Positions 53,664 to 62,894 of a stretch of 64,000 bases of DNA are shown here, one piece after another. Numbering within the stretch: the stretch's first letter is position 1; each line of letters begins with the position of its first letter. The position numbers and the translations under genes are program-made. The notes below the pieces were generated by a model. The model was not told the DNA's origin and ran no database searches. It saw only the letters and a list, made by a program, of their open reading frames with translations. The stretch comes from an uncultured Mailhella sp. (GTDB lineage: Bacteria > Desulfobacterota > Desulfovibrionia > Desulfovibrionales > Desulfovibrionaceae). The stretch is from NCBI GenBank assembly GCA_910578585.1, contig CAJTRG010000001.1:124001-188000 (forward strand). Direction: 5' to 3'.

Positions 53664-55313
53664 ATGAACAGATTTGCAGATACTATTTATCATAATGGTA
53701 CCATTATTACCATGAATGATAAATCAAAATTTGTTGAAGCAGTTGCTGTTGCAGCTGATACTATCCTTGCTGTTGGGGACTTGAGCTATGTTAAAACATT
53801 TGCTGATGATAAAACTCGCTTCTTAGATTTAAAAGGCAAAACGCTTTTGCCCGGATTTATTGATGCGCACAGTCATATTTTAGATACTGCTTTTCGGGCA
53901 TTATGGGTTGATGTCAATAGTGTTCCCTTGGGAAAAGTGACGAAAATTGCAGATATTATTCAATTGTTAAAAGAAAAGGCTGATGCAACACCAGAAGGTG
54001 AATGGGTTGTCGGCTGGGGATTTGATGACAGTAAAATTGAAGAAATGCGCCATTTGACCTGTGAAGACCTGAATAAAGTCAGCACAAAGCATCCGGTATC
54101 AGTAAGCCACATTTCCGGCTGGGTATCCTATCATAACAGTCTTGCTTTTGCCAAGGGCGGAATCACAAAAGATACGCCGGATGATGAATATTACCGCATT
54201 TTACATTTGCTGAATGGTGAATTGTCAGGTGTGATTGAAACAGCGCTTTGCCCCATATTTGCAAAAATTCCATTAGCCACTGGAGAAAAATATATCCAGG
54301 GTTTGGAAGTTGTTTCCAAACAATATGCGGCTAAGGGCTGCACCACTTCACAGGAAGGGTTTTTATGCGGCAGAGAATCCGTGCAAAATACGATTGAAGC
54401 TATGGATAAAAATTTATTTAATCTTCGTTTGGTTTTGTATCCTGTTGGTGAAGGCGATGTGTACGACCAAAAGAAAGATGAATTATATCCGGAATTTCAC
54501 TCCAGTGAATATCTTGATAAGCATAAAATGCTGTGCATGGGGGCAATGAAGTTAACCGCTGACGGTTCTATTCAGGCAAGAACTGCGTATTTGAGCAAGC
54601 CTTATCATGTTTGCCCTGAAGATAAGCCTGAATTTTTAGGCCCTTATAACCATGATCAAGAATGGCTCAATGAACGGATATTGGAATTCCACAAGCAGGG
54701 AAAGCAGGTTGCAATCCACTGCAATGGTGACGGTGCCATTGAAATGACGCTTCTTGCTTGTGAAAACGCCCAAAAAGAATTTTACCGCGAAGATCCCCGC
54801 TTTATTTTTATCCACTGCCAAACTGTGAGAAGTGACCAATTAAAGCGTATCGCAAAGCTCAAAGCCTGCATTTCTTTCTTTGTGACCCATACGTATTTTT
54901 GGGGCAACCGCCATTATAATATTTTCTTAGGTCCAGAAAGAGCCATGCGTCTTGACCCTGTGCGTGAAGCTATGGAATTGGGCATCAATTGTACACTGCA
55001 TAATGATACGTATGTAACCCCTATTGATCCTTTGCTTTCTGCCTGGTCTGCAATAAACCGTCAATCCTATGAAGGATTGGATTTAGGCAAAAAAGAACAG
55101 GGAATTGATGTGTACAGTGCTTTGAAAACAATCACCATCAATGCCGCATATCAGGGCTTTGAAGAAAATGTAAAGGGCAGTATTGAAGTTGGTAAACTTG
55201 CTGATTTTGTTGTGCTTGAAGAAAATCCGTTGGAAGTTGAAGAATGGAAGATTAAAGATTTGAAGATAGCAGCAACTATTGTCGGCAATAAAATTATATA
55301 CGGAAATTTCTAG
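53664..55313 (+). CDS. YtcJ-like amidohydrolase (amidohydrolase family 3)
   Basis: A 549-residue metal-dependent amidohydrolase. The N-terminal metal motif is PGFIDAHSHILDTA, followed later by HCNGDGAIEMTLLA, IHCQTVRSDQLKRIA and LHNDTYVTPIDPLLSAWSA, which supply the remaining histidines and aspartate. Similar proteins hydrolyse cyclic or linear amides; the substrate is not predictable. AGGAGG lies 4-5 bases before the ATG, a very strong site. It is paired with an MFS transporter whose ribosome site overlaps its stop, so the transporter probably supplies its substrate. Confidence 0.8.
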   Translation: MNRFADTIYHNGTIITMNDKSKFVEAVAVAADTILAVGDLSYVKTFADDKTRFLDLKGKTLLPGFIDAHSHILDTAFRALWVDVNSVPLGKVTKIADIIQLLKEKADATPEGEWVVGWGFDDSKIEEMRHLTCEDLNKVSTKHPVSVSHISGWVSYHNSLAFAKGGITKDTPDDEYYRILHLLNGELSGVIETALCPIFAKIPLATGEKYIQGLEVVSKQYAAKGCTTSQEGFLCGRESVQNTIEAMDKNLFNLRLVLYPVGEGDVYDQKKDELYPEFHSSEYLDKHKMLCMGAMKLTADGSIQARTAYLSKPYHVCPEDKPEFLGPYNHDQEWLNERILEFHKQGKQVAIHCNGDGAIEMTLLACENAQKEFYREDPRFIFIHCQTVRSDQLKRIAKLKACISFFVTHTYFWGNRHYNIFLGPERAMRLDPVREAMELGINCTLHNDTYVTPIDPLLSAWSAINRQSYEGLDLGKKEQGIDVYSALKTITINAAYQGFEENVKGSIEVGKLADFVVLEENPLEVEEWKIKDLKIAATIVGNKIIYGNF

Positions 55314-55323
55314 GAGGTCTTCT

Positions 55324-56571
55324 ATGACATTGTTTGAAAAATATGCACGAATATTTGCACTCAGTACATTATTCGCAGCGTCAAATGCTTTGCCTTATAT
55401 TCATTTTAAATTTTATGACATTATAAGAGCAGCCACACAAACCACCAATACCGAATTAGGGTATTTAATGACTGTTTTTATTATTGTTTCAATAATAATT
55501 TACTTACCGGCAGGCATTATCGGCGACAGATGGTCAACCCGAAAAATTCTTTGCGGCTGTGCGCTGATCACAACAGTATGCAATATTGTTTTTGCACTCA
55601 TTCCTTCCTTTACCTCTGCTTTGATTATTTGGGGTGTTCTTGCAATTTCTGCATGCGGTGTGTATCCCTGTCTGATTAAAGCTGTGCGCGTATCAGGAAG
55701 CAAGGAAGAACAAGGCCGTATGTTTGGTACATTCCTCGGTGTACAAGGCTTTGTTATGGTTATTATCGGTTTTATTGATGCCTATATTTATGAAATGTTC
55801 CCGGACCAAATGGACGGCTTGAAATATATGCTCTTCTTCCAGGCATTTGCTTTGATTATAGCTATCGGCTGTGTATGTATGTTTATCAAGGATAAAACCC
55901 CTTATGATTCATACGAAGAAGAAGGACAGCAAGTACAAAACCAATCTATTTGGACTACTTTGCTTGAAGTATTAAAATCCGGCCGCGTATGGGTTTTGGT
56001 TATTTTGATTACCTGCAGCTATGGCTGTTATATCAGTATGGGCTATATGACACCTTATACAACCAACGTTCTTGGTGCTTCCATTACCTTTGGCGCTGTA
56101 TTGGGTACAATCCGCGTTTACGGTATCCGTATTTTTGCCGGTCCGATCAGTGGATATATTGCTGATAAACTGGGTAATTCTTCACGCCTTATGATTATTG
56201 CATATGTTATTTTCATTGGCTTGATTTTGTACTTACTGAATATGAGTTCTGATACTTCTCACAATGTTATCATTGCTATTACCATGTTTATCAGTTTTGC
56301 ATGTATGATGTTCTATTGCGTTATGTATGCAAGCATGGAAGAAGTACGTATTCCTCCTCATCAAACAGCAACCGCTGTAAGTGTTATTACCATTTTCAGC
56401 AGTATGCCTGATGCAATTTTTGGTTTATTGTATGGCCATTGGTTAGATGTTCAGGGGCCTGTTCAAGGTTATGTAACCATTTTCAACTTTATTGCTGTTT
56501 TGGCATGTATTGGTCTGGCTGCAACAATAGCTGTCAATATTATTGGCAGAAAGCAAGCTGTTGAAAAGTAA
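55324..56571 (+). CDS. Major facilitator superfamily transporter
   Basis: A 415-residue protein with about 12 membrane segments. The MFS A-motif appears in the second segment loop as GIIGDRWSTRKILCG, and the middle loop is charged (TPYDSYEEEGQQ). The frame could extend to 55279, but ATG 55324 follows AGGAGG and is preferred. It starts 10 bases after the amidohydrolase stop. Substrate unknown; likely that of the amidohydrolase. A hairpin terminator follows. Confidence 0.8.
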   Translation: MTLFEKYARIFALSTLFAASNALPYIHFKFYDIIRAATQTTNTELGYLMTVFIIVSIIIYLPAGIIGDRWSTRKILCGCALITTVCNIVFALIPSFTSALIIWGVLAISACGVYPCLIKAVRVSGSKEEQGRMFGTFLGVQGFVMVIIGFIDAYIYEMFPDQMDGLKYMLFFQAFALIIAIGCVCMFIKDKTPYDSYEEEGQQVQNQSIWTTLLEVLKSGRVWVLVILITCSYGCYISMGYMTPYTTNVLGASITFGAVLGTIRVYGIRIFAGPISGYIADKLGNSSRLMIIAYVIFIGLILYLLNMSSDTSHNVIIAITMFISFACMMFYCVMYASMEEVRIPPHQTATAVSVITIFSSMPDAIFGLLYGHWLDVQGPVQGYVTIFNFIAVLACIGLAATIAVNIIGRKQAVEK

Positions 56572-56593
56572 AAAAAACTATTACTCTCCTTCC

Positions 56594-56647
56594 CAACTAT
56601 AAGAACATCTGGCAACAGGTGTTCTTATAGTTGTCATTTATTTTTTT
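56594..56647 (+). terminator. Terminator after the MFS gene
   Basis: A 17-bp stem (56594-56610 with 56617-56633, one G-T wobble) around a 6-base loop, with a T-rich stretch at 56638-56648. Confidence 0.7.
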
Positions 56648-56766
56648 CGCTCTTTTCTAGTTTTAGGTTGATGAATAACTAAATTTTATAAGCTTATTTA
56701 ACAAACATTTATTTCTTTCACATAACTTCTTGTTTTTATGGAATAAAAACAAGCGATGTGGGGATG

Positions 56767-56787
56767 TGGGGGAAATCATTTCCCCCA
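56767..56787. promoter_or_regulatory. Perfect dyad ahead of the response-regulator gene
   Basis: TGGGGGAAAT and ATTTCCCCCA flank a single C. It is about 95 bases before the response-regulator ATG in an otherwise AT-rich gap (56572-56880). No T-run follows directly, so an operator is at least as likely as a terminator. The rest of the gap is AT-rich with no gene. Confidence 0.4.
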
Positions 56788-56880
56788 TAAAAAGTAAATT
56801 TTATAATTATATCTGATTGTTATGAAATCAACCTAAAAGTAGAACAAAGTAATTTTTTTTAAAGGATAAAAGAGATTGTT

Positions 56881-57522
56881 ATGATACGCATTGTTATTGC
56901 AGAAGATCATGCTTTATTTCGGAGCGGGCTTAAACAAATTTTATCTTTGGAGAAAAATTTAAATGTTGAAGGGGAAGCCGGCAGCAGCGAAGAAGCGTTT
57001 ATTCTTTGTGCAAAACTGAATCCTGATTTGCTTTTGCTGGATATTTCCTTGCCGGGAATGAATGGAATTGAGGCTATTCCCCGTTTTCGTGAAATTTGCC
57101 CGCAAATGAAAATTCTGATTATTTCCATGCACGGCAATGCAGAATATGTGCGCTCAGCCTTTAAAGCAGGCGCAAATGGTTATTTATTAAAAACAGCAGA
57201 CAGCAATGAATTCTTTTTGGCAATTCAAACCGTGCTCGCTGGCAATCAATATGTCAGCACAGAATTGACAAGCTCTGTTATCACAATGTTTTTGCATAAT
57301 GAAAAAGAAGAAAATTTATTGGAAACGTTAACCGCACGTGAACAGGAAATTCTTGTTTGTGTGGCAAAAGGCATGTCAAATAAGGAAATAGCGCAGGAAT
57401 TAGTCATTGCAGAAAAAACAGTGATAACGCACAGAACAAATTTTATGCGAAAACTGTCTTTGCACAATGTGCGGGAAATAGTGATGTTTGCTATCAGGCA
57501 TAATCTTATCCCTATGGAGTAG
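56881..57522 (+). CDS. NarL/FixJ-type response regulator
   Basis: A 213-residue response regulator. The receiver domain has acidic E8-D9, phosphoacceptor D54 in LLLLDISLPGMNG, a serine in ILIISMHG and a lysine in YLLKTAD. The C-terminal LuxR-type helix-turn-helix has LTAREQEILVCVAKGMSNKE and VIAEKTVITHRTNFMRKL. It should be phosphorylated by the HisKA_3 kinase two genes downstream. GAG and AAGGA lie ahead of the ATG. First gene of the three-gene operon. Confidence 0.9.
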   Translation: MIRIVIAEDHALFRSGLKQILSLEKNLNVEGEAGSSEEAFILCAKLNPDLLLLDISLPGMNGIEAIPRFREICPQMKILIISMHGNAEYVRSAFKAGANGYLLKTADSNEFFLAIQTVLAGNQYVSTELTSSVITMFLHNEKEENLLETLTAREQEILVCVAKGMSNKEIAQELVIAEKTVITHRTNFMRKLSLHNVREIVMFAIRHNLIPME

Positions 57523-57526
57523 AAAA

Positions 57527-59050
57527 ATGAGAGTTTTGCTGAGTTTTCTTTTCTGTTTTTGTCTTGTCTTTCAGGCAGCAGCCAAACCTCAGGACTTGAC
57601 TGTTGCTTTTGAAGAATGGCCTGCAAGCTTCAATCCGTCTTTACGTTCCGGAACAATTGTTTTTACCATTGGCGCGCAGATTTATGCAGGTTTAACCAGA
57701 CTTGACGAACAGGGAAATGCCATCCCCTATTTGTCAGAAAAATGGGAATTATCAGCAGATAAAAAGACCTATGTCTTTTATTTGCGTGAAAATGCCTTTT
57801 TTCATGACGGAACAAAAATTATTGCCGATGATGTGATTTTTTCTATAAATTTCAGCAGAAAAAATCACCCTTTCTATCCTTTTTTAGAGAATATTCAAGA
57901 AGTAAAAAAAATTAATACCTATGCGCTGGCAGTGACATTAAAATATCCCATGGAGATTTTTCCTTCTTTTTTAATCCCTGTTTTTGTGCCTGTTTTGCCG
58001 CAGCATCAATATCAAAATGGATTTGACAGATTTTCTGTTATTGGTTCCGGGCCGTTTTATATTGAAAGTTTTGAAGAACCCATTGCGATTAATTTGAAAA
58101 AATTTGATAAGTTTTTTTTAGAAGATAAACCGAAGCTGGAAAGAATAAACTGCAAAGTCTATTTTGATTTTTATGAAATTTTTTATGCCTTGAAAAATCA
58201 TGATATTGATATGTTTATGTTTTATTCCTGCAGCGGCGTAGAATCCTATGCTGATCCTGAAATTATAAAAGGATTCAGTGTGCTGCCTATCAATATTATT
58301 TATCCTTATATGGTGATTACCTATAATATGCGCAAGCCGCTGTTCCAGGATATTCGTGTGCGCAAGGCGCTGTCATTGGCGCTGAATAAAGAAAAATTAG
58401 CGGCATACTACCAAAACGATTTTGTCATGCCGATAAACGGCGGCATTCCGTTTACGCATCCCTATTATATAGATATTGCCCATGAATTTAATATTGAAAA
58501 AGCCAATCAATTGTTAGATGAGGCAGGGTATTTGCGCGATAAAACAGGAAAGCGGTTTTCCATTACCATTGATTATTTAACCTATTCCTATGTGAATGAT
58601 ATTATTCATTGGATACAGCAGGAATGGTCTAAAAATTTAGGCATTGAACTGCTGCTGCGGGACAGGAATGTTTTTGTTAATATTGGAAGTGAAAGTCTGG
58701 TCACTGATTTTGATTTATTTTATGATGAGCTTATCCTGTGGCATGATCCGCTTATAGGCATGTACCGTCTTTATACAGAAAAGAATATTGACCGCAATAA
58801 GATTTGGACAAATATCGGCGCTTATAAAAATCCTGACGTTGATGCATTATTTAATAGTGTATTGCAGGAAGAAGATACTGAAAAAAAGAAAGATTTATAT
58901 GCACAAATACAGCATACACTGGCAGATGATTATGCTTCTTTGTGGTTAATTTCTACTATGCATTATATTGTTATGGAAAAAAATATTCTGGGAATGGAGG
59001 CTTTGCCGTATAAAATGATGTCCCCCATGCTTGATGTGGTTTTAGAATGA
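57527..59050 (+). CDS. Periplasmic family-5 extracellular solute-binding protein, stand-alone
   Basis: A 507-residue SBP_bac_5 (OppA/DppA-like) protein. The signal peptide is MRVLLSFLFCFCLVFQAAAK, followed by LTVAFEEWPASFNPSL, LSEKWELSADKKTYVFYLRE and FFHDGTKIIADDVIFSINFS, then DIRVRKALSLALNKEKLA. There is no lipobox, so it is free in the periplasm. No ABC permease or ATPase gene adjoins it. It starts 4 bases after the response-regulator stop, behind GGAG, and its stop overlaps the kinase start by 4 bases, so it is most likely a sensor co-receptor rather than a transport component. Ligand unknown. Confidence 0.82.
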   Translation: MRVLLSFLFCFCLVFQAAAKPQDLTVAFEEWPASFNPSLRSGTIVFTIGAQIYAGLTRLDEQGNAIPYLSEKWELSADKKTYVFYLRENAFFHDGTKIIADDVIFSINFSRKNHPFYPFLENIQEVKKINTYALAVTLKYPMEIFPSFLIPVFVPVLPQHQYQNGFDRFSVIGSGPFYIESFEEPIAINLKKFDKFFLEDKPKLERINCKVYFDFYEIFYALKNHDIDMFMFYSCSGVESYADPEIIKGFSVLPINIIYPYMVITYNMRKPLFQDIRVRKALSLALNKEKLAAYYQNDFVMPINGGIPFTHPYYIDIAHEFNIEKANQLLDEAGYLRDKTGKRFSITIDYLTYSYVNDIIHWIQQEWSKNLGIELLLRDRNVFVNIGSESLVTDFDLFYDELILWHDPLIGMYRLYTEKNIDRNKIWTNIGAYKNPDVDALFNSVLQEEDTEKKKDLYAQIQHTLADDYASLWLISTMHYIVMEKNILGMEALPYKMMSPMLDVVLE

Positions 59051-60858
59051 AAAAAATGAACAAAACAATTTCTCTTTCAAAGGCAATTATTGTTCCTTTT
59101 TTTGGTATTGCAGTATTTTTCTTAATATTTGCATTAGTTGTATATTTATTTACAGCAAAATTGCATAATGAACATGAATCATTGTATCAAAAAACAATTT
59201 CAGAAAGTTCAAAAGTTGTCTATTTATTTGATAAAATTCAGCAAATTAAAAATAGTGTGTATAAAGTCATCAATGAAAAAACTCAATTGGTTGCTGATGC
59301 TGAATTGGAAACCATAAAAAATAATTTAACTCAAGTGCTCACCTTTGCAGGCAGTGAAAATAATCATAAGGTGTGGAACGGAAATCAGGAAAATATTGTT
59401 GCCCTTTTACAAATGGTGAATGCGGCTCTGCTTGAAGTCGAAAAATATGTGCATGAACGAAATACGCTTATGCAGCAGCGTTTCAAAAATCTTCAAGAAT
59501 TACGCTATATTGGTTTATTAGTTAAAGATTTGTTAAATGAAAAAACAATGCAGCATGCTGAAAGTATTAATCTTGTGTATGTGCTGATCAATGATTTATT
59601 ATTGGTCAACTCTGATATTCCCATGTTTTATTCAATTAAAGTTTATAACAGACTATTGTTTAATTTTGATAAGTTAGAACATATACTGTCAGGAATAAAG
59701 GATGAGCAGCTGACAGAGGTTTTTGCGCGCTTATCACAAATGATGCAGAAAAACACAGCAACATTGTTTTTAGATTTGGAAAAGCTGTATAATAAGGAAA
59801 CATCATTGCTTATCTATTTGGATTCATTGTCAAATCAAATTAATCTTATTTCTGCAAAGTTATATGATGAACTGCATGTATCTGCAAAGAAGCAAAATGT
59901 ATTCATGAAAAATATCATGGATTATTTGCAATATTTTAGCATAGTTATTTGTATATTCTTTGTTATTTTTATTGTTCTTACCTATCGTTTTATCTCTTCT
60001 CATGTTATCAATCCTGTGCGGGTTTTGGGAGATTTTATTAAACAGCGAATTGACAATGCCGGCTGTTCCTGCGTGGACCAAAAGGTTATGGAAATACGGG
60101 ATATTTCTTGTGCTGTGTATGATTTTGTTACGCAAATTGAAGATAATGAAAAATCCTTGTTGGAATCACACCAAAATTTGGAAAAACAAGTTTTGGAGCG
60201 CACAGAAGAAATCAGACAATTATCTGAAAAAATAATAACTGTTTCTGAAGAGGAACGCTTTAAATTAGCAGCTGAACTGCATGATGATATTGGTTCGAGC
60301 ATTGGAACAGTAAAGTTTGGTATTGAGCATGCCCTGTGCTTATTGAATAATAAGGACATGGAAGATGCTAAAGAATCCCTGGACAGTTCTGTGCAGATTG
60401 TCAAAAGCGTGGCAAGTCAACTGAGGCGTATTCAAACAGATTTACGTCCTCCGCACCTTGATATTGGCTTGTTAAAAACCTTGGAATGGTATATTGAAGA
60501 CTATAAAAATATCCATTCAACCATACATGTGCAGGCGGATTTCTTTTTTGATGAATTATTGCTTTCAACGTCAATGCAGATTGTTACGTATAGAATTGTG
60601 CAGGAAGGCATGAATAATGTTGCAAAGCACAGCCATGCCACAGAAGTTTTGCTTCAGGTCATCTATGATGAAGATTTTCGGATTGTTATTGCAGATAATG
60701 GGGGTGGCATGCAAAATACAGAAACCGATTCCGGGCGTGGTTTGAAAAATATCAATGAACGCGTAAAAGTTTCGGGTGGTGAATTTATTGTTGAAAGTTC
60801 CGCTCAGGGAACAAAAATTACTGCTCTTTGGAAAAATTTAAATACTGTGCAAAATTAG
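59047..60858 (+). CDS. HisKA_3 sensor histidine kinase with large helical periplasmic domain
   Basis: A 603-residue kinase. One membrane segment is at about residues 14-36. A periplasmic region of about 260 residues follows, predicted helical, without a recognised domain. The second membrane segment is near residues 299-319. A HAMP-like linker and coiled coil lead to HisKA_3, whose phosphoacceptor is H412 in AAELHDDIGSS, then HATPase_c with VQEGMNNVAKHSHAT and ADNGGGM, GRGLKNINER. It overlaps the binding-protein gene by 4 bases (ATGA). It should sense via the binding protein and phosphorylate the response regulator at 56881. Confidence 0.88.
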   Translation: MKKMNKTISLSKAIIVPFFGIAVFFLIFALVVYLFTAKLHNEHESLYQKTISESSKVVYLFDKIQQIKNSVYKVINEKTQLVADAELETIKNNLTQVLTFAGSENNHKVWNGNQENIVALLQMVNAALLEVEKYVHERNTLMQQRFKNLQELRYIGLLVKDLLNEKTMQHAESINLVYVLINDLLLVNSDIPMFYSIKVYNRLLFNFDKLEHILSGIKDEQLTEVFARLSQMMQKNTATLFLDLEKLYNKETSLLIYLDSLSNQINLISAKLYDELHVSAKKQNVFMKNIMDYLQYFSIVICIFFVIFIVLTYRFISSHVINPVRVLGDFIKQRIDNAGCSCVDQKVMEIRDISCAVYDFVTQIEDNEKSLLESHQNLEKQVLERTEEIRQLSEKIITVSEEERFKLAAELHDDIGSSIGTVKFGIEHALCLLNNKDMEDAKESLDSSVQIVKSVASQLRRIQTDLRPPHLDIGLLKTLEWYIEDYKNIHSTIHVQADFFFDELLLSTSMQIVTYRIVQEGMNNVAKHSHATEVLLQVIYDEDFRIVIADNGGGMQNTETDSGRGLKNINERVKVSGGEFIVESSAQGTKITALWKNLNTVQN

Positions 60859-60884
60859 TATGTTATAGATAATTTCTTTTTGCA

Positions 60885-60912
60885 TTGCAAGTTTTATAAA
60901 TAAGCGTATATA
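60885..60912 (+). promoter_or_regulatory. Predicted sigma-70 promoter of proC
   Basis: TTGCAA (60885-60890) and TATATA (60907-60912) are 16 bases apart, 29 bases before ATG 60942. Confidence 0.45.
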
Positions 60913-60941
60913 CATGAAAAAAAGCATGTGTTGAGGTTTGT

Positions 60942-61736
60942 ATGCAAACTGTTGGTTTTATTGGCTGTGGAAATATGGGATCAGCCATTATTTATGGCGT
61001 GAGCCGGGCAAAAGTATTTCAAGTGGCTGGCTACGATCACCATCCGGAAAAATTGCAAAAGCTGCAAAAAGATTGTGGACTTATTGTCTGCAATAGTGAA
61101 GAAGAGCTTGTTAACAAGGCTGATATTCTTGTGATTGCGGTAAAGCCTCATATGGTCGAAGGCCTGCTGACAAGAATTAAGTCACTCATAACGAAAGATA
61201 AAATTGTTATTTCCATTGCAGCTGGTATTTCTATTGCCAAAATAAAAGAATTTGTATCTTGCCCTGTGGCTGTGGTTATGCCCAATACTCCTGCTATGGT
61301 TAGTGAAGGCTGTACGGCTCTGTGCTTTGACGATCCAATGCTTACGGATAATCATAAAGAAACAGTCAAGAAAATTTTTGATTCTGTGGGAACAAGTGTG
61401 ATTTTGCCAGAAGATAATTTTCCTGCTTTTTCAACACTTATTGGCAGTGGGCCTGCTTTTGTGTTTTATATGCTGGAAGCGATGTTTGAAGGGGCAATTC
61501 GTTTAGGTTTTAAATATGATGAAGCAAAACAAATGCTTGAACAATTATTTATTGGCTCAGCCAAACTTGCTCAGGCAAATGCAGATACTCCCCATGCAAA
61601 ACTTCGTTTAAACGTCTGTTCTCCTAAGGGCACAACCATTGTGGGCATGAACAGTCTGGATAAAAATGCTGTGCGCGGTGCTGTTATTGAAGCAATAATG
61701 GCTACCTATGATCGAAATATTGAAATGAAAAAATAG
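60942..61736 (+). CDS. proC: Pyrroline-5-carboxylate reductase
   Basis: A 264-residue enzyme for the last step of proline synthesis. The Rossmann motif is VGFIGCGNMGSAIIYG, followed by VIAVKPHMVEGLL, VVMPNTPAMVSEG and the C-terminal SPKGTTIVGMNSLD segment with the active region GSGPAFVFYMLEA. Full length. It precedes an unknown gene by 10 bases. Confidence 0.93.
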   Translation: MQTVGFIGCGNMGSAIIYGVSRAKVFQVAGYDHHPEKLQKLQKDCGLIVCNSEEELVNKADILVIAVKPHMVEGLLTRIKSLITKDKIVISIAAGISIAKIKEFVSCPVAVVMPNTPAMVSEGCTALCFDDPMLTDNHKETVKKIFDSVGTSVILPEDNFPAFSTLIGSGPAFVFYMLEAMFEGAIRLGFKYDEAKQMLEQLFIGSAKLAQANADTPHAKLRLNVCSPKGTTIVGMNSLDKNAVRGAVIEAIMATYDRNIEMKK

Positions 61737-61746
61737 AGAGAGAACT

Positions 61747-62832
61747 ATGCAGAATTTAAAATTTTTTTCCCATGTGATGAGTCCTGATTTTGATATTTTG
61801 GTAGCTTTGCTGACAAAAGCAAGATCTGGTGAAGCAAAAGAAAACGGCTTGCTTTTGGAACGTGATTATCAATGCTACGCGCCTGACCACCACCAATATT
61901 GGGAATTGATAGCTGAGGAAAGTTTGAAGCAAACAGGTTTTTCTTCCTATGACGATTTGCTGCTGTCTGTTGGAGACAAGTTTACTGTAACTGGAAAAAC
62001 TCTCATGGAATTGGAACATGCCATCCTTTGGGAAATTATGGCAAAAGCCTGTGCAGGCTATTCTGAGGAAGATTTTACCCGTTTTGCCATAGAACTTCGC
62101 GTTCAGCCAAAAGCATACACCTTTTCAGGCATAAAGAAAGCTCTTGAAGCAAAATATGCGGAAAAAGAAATTTTGCCCATGTATAAAATTTCTTTATGCC
62201 TTAATGCTTTGGTTCTTGATTATTTTGCAAAAAATCCCTGCATGCAGTCTGCTCCCTATGTTTCTTCTTTTCTGGAACTTCGCAGTACAGAATTTTTCAG
62301 CAATTTCAAATTATTTGCTGATAAAAGCCTGAAAAACTTTTCTGAACAGGAGCTTCTTTGCCTGGCTCTTGTACTAGCAATTATTGCGCTGCGCAAAAAA
62401 GAACAGGTATTTTATGGTCGTTCCGGCGATTCAAAAGCAGAATTAGTCAGAAAGTTGAAACGCTTTACCGCACTTTTAAAGACTGTTCCTCAATTTGCTT
62501 ATAATACGGCTAAGCCTGAAATTATGGCACAAGTGTATGCCTTCAATGTTGTGTATTTAGGACGCTATAATATGCCTTTGCCAAAAGAAATGGCATGTGA
62601 AATGCTTTTTGGAAAGATGTTTGCTGCACTTTCTGAAAATGAACAAAAAGCAGTTCTGGACGCTGAGAAAACAAGTCAAAGTTTGGAAGAAATTACGCAA
62701 AAACTTTTAGCCTTGGGTTTGAGCAAGGATCAAATGCAGGATTTAATCGGTGTTCTTGCGCTTTCTAATAACAGACTTATCAAAATTGAAAATATCTTTA
62801 TTGAATGGGCTGTGAAACTGGGACTTCGTTAA
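61747..62832 (+). CDS. Unknown 361-residue protein
   Basis: A 361-residue, apparently all-helical, soluble protein. I recognise no domain. The N-terminus holds LLLERDYQCYAPDHHQYWEL, the middle has YKISLCLNALVLDYFAKN and EQELLCLALVLAIIALRKKE, and the C-terminus ends VKLGLR. No signal peptide, membrane segment or motif is evident. AGAGAGAAC precedes the ATG, and the gene lies 10 bases after proC, so they are probably co-transcribed. A bidirectional-looking terminator follows. Perhaps a lineage-specific protein. Confidence 0.6.
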   Translation: MQNLKFFSHVMSPDFDILVALLTKARSGEAKENGLLLERDYQCYAPDHHQYWELIAEESLKQTGFSSYDDLLLSVGDKFTVTGKTLMELEHAILWEIMAKACAGYSEEDFTRFAIELRVQPKAYTFSGIKKALEAKYAEKEILPMYKISLCLNALVLDYFAKNPCMQSAPYVSSFLELRSTEFFSNFKLFADKSLKNFSEQELLCLALVLAIIALRKKEQVFYGRSGDSKAELVRKLKRFTALLKTVPQFAYNTAKPEIMAQVYAFNVVYLGRYNMPLPKEMACEMLFGKMFAALSENEQKAVLDAEKTSQSLEEITQKLLALGLSKDQMQDLIGVLALSNNRLIKIENIFIEWAVKLGLR

Positions 62833-62853
62833 TAGAATATTGACAAAAAATAT

Positions 62854-62894
62854 TCCCCTTTTCTTGTTCAGGTGCAGGAAAAGGGGATTTTTTG
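62854..62894 (+). terminator. Terminator after the unknown gene
   Basis: TCCCCTTTTC (62854-62863) pairs with GAAAAGGGGA (62878-62887) around a 14-base loop, followed by a run of T to 62894. Confidence 0.7.
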
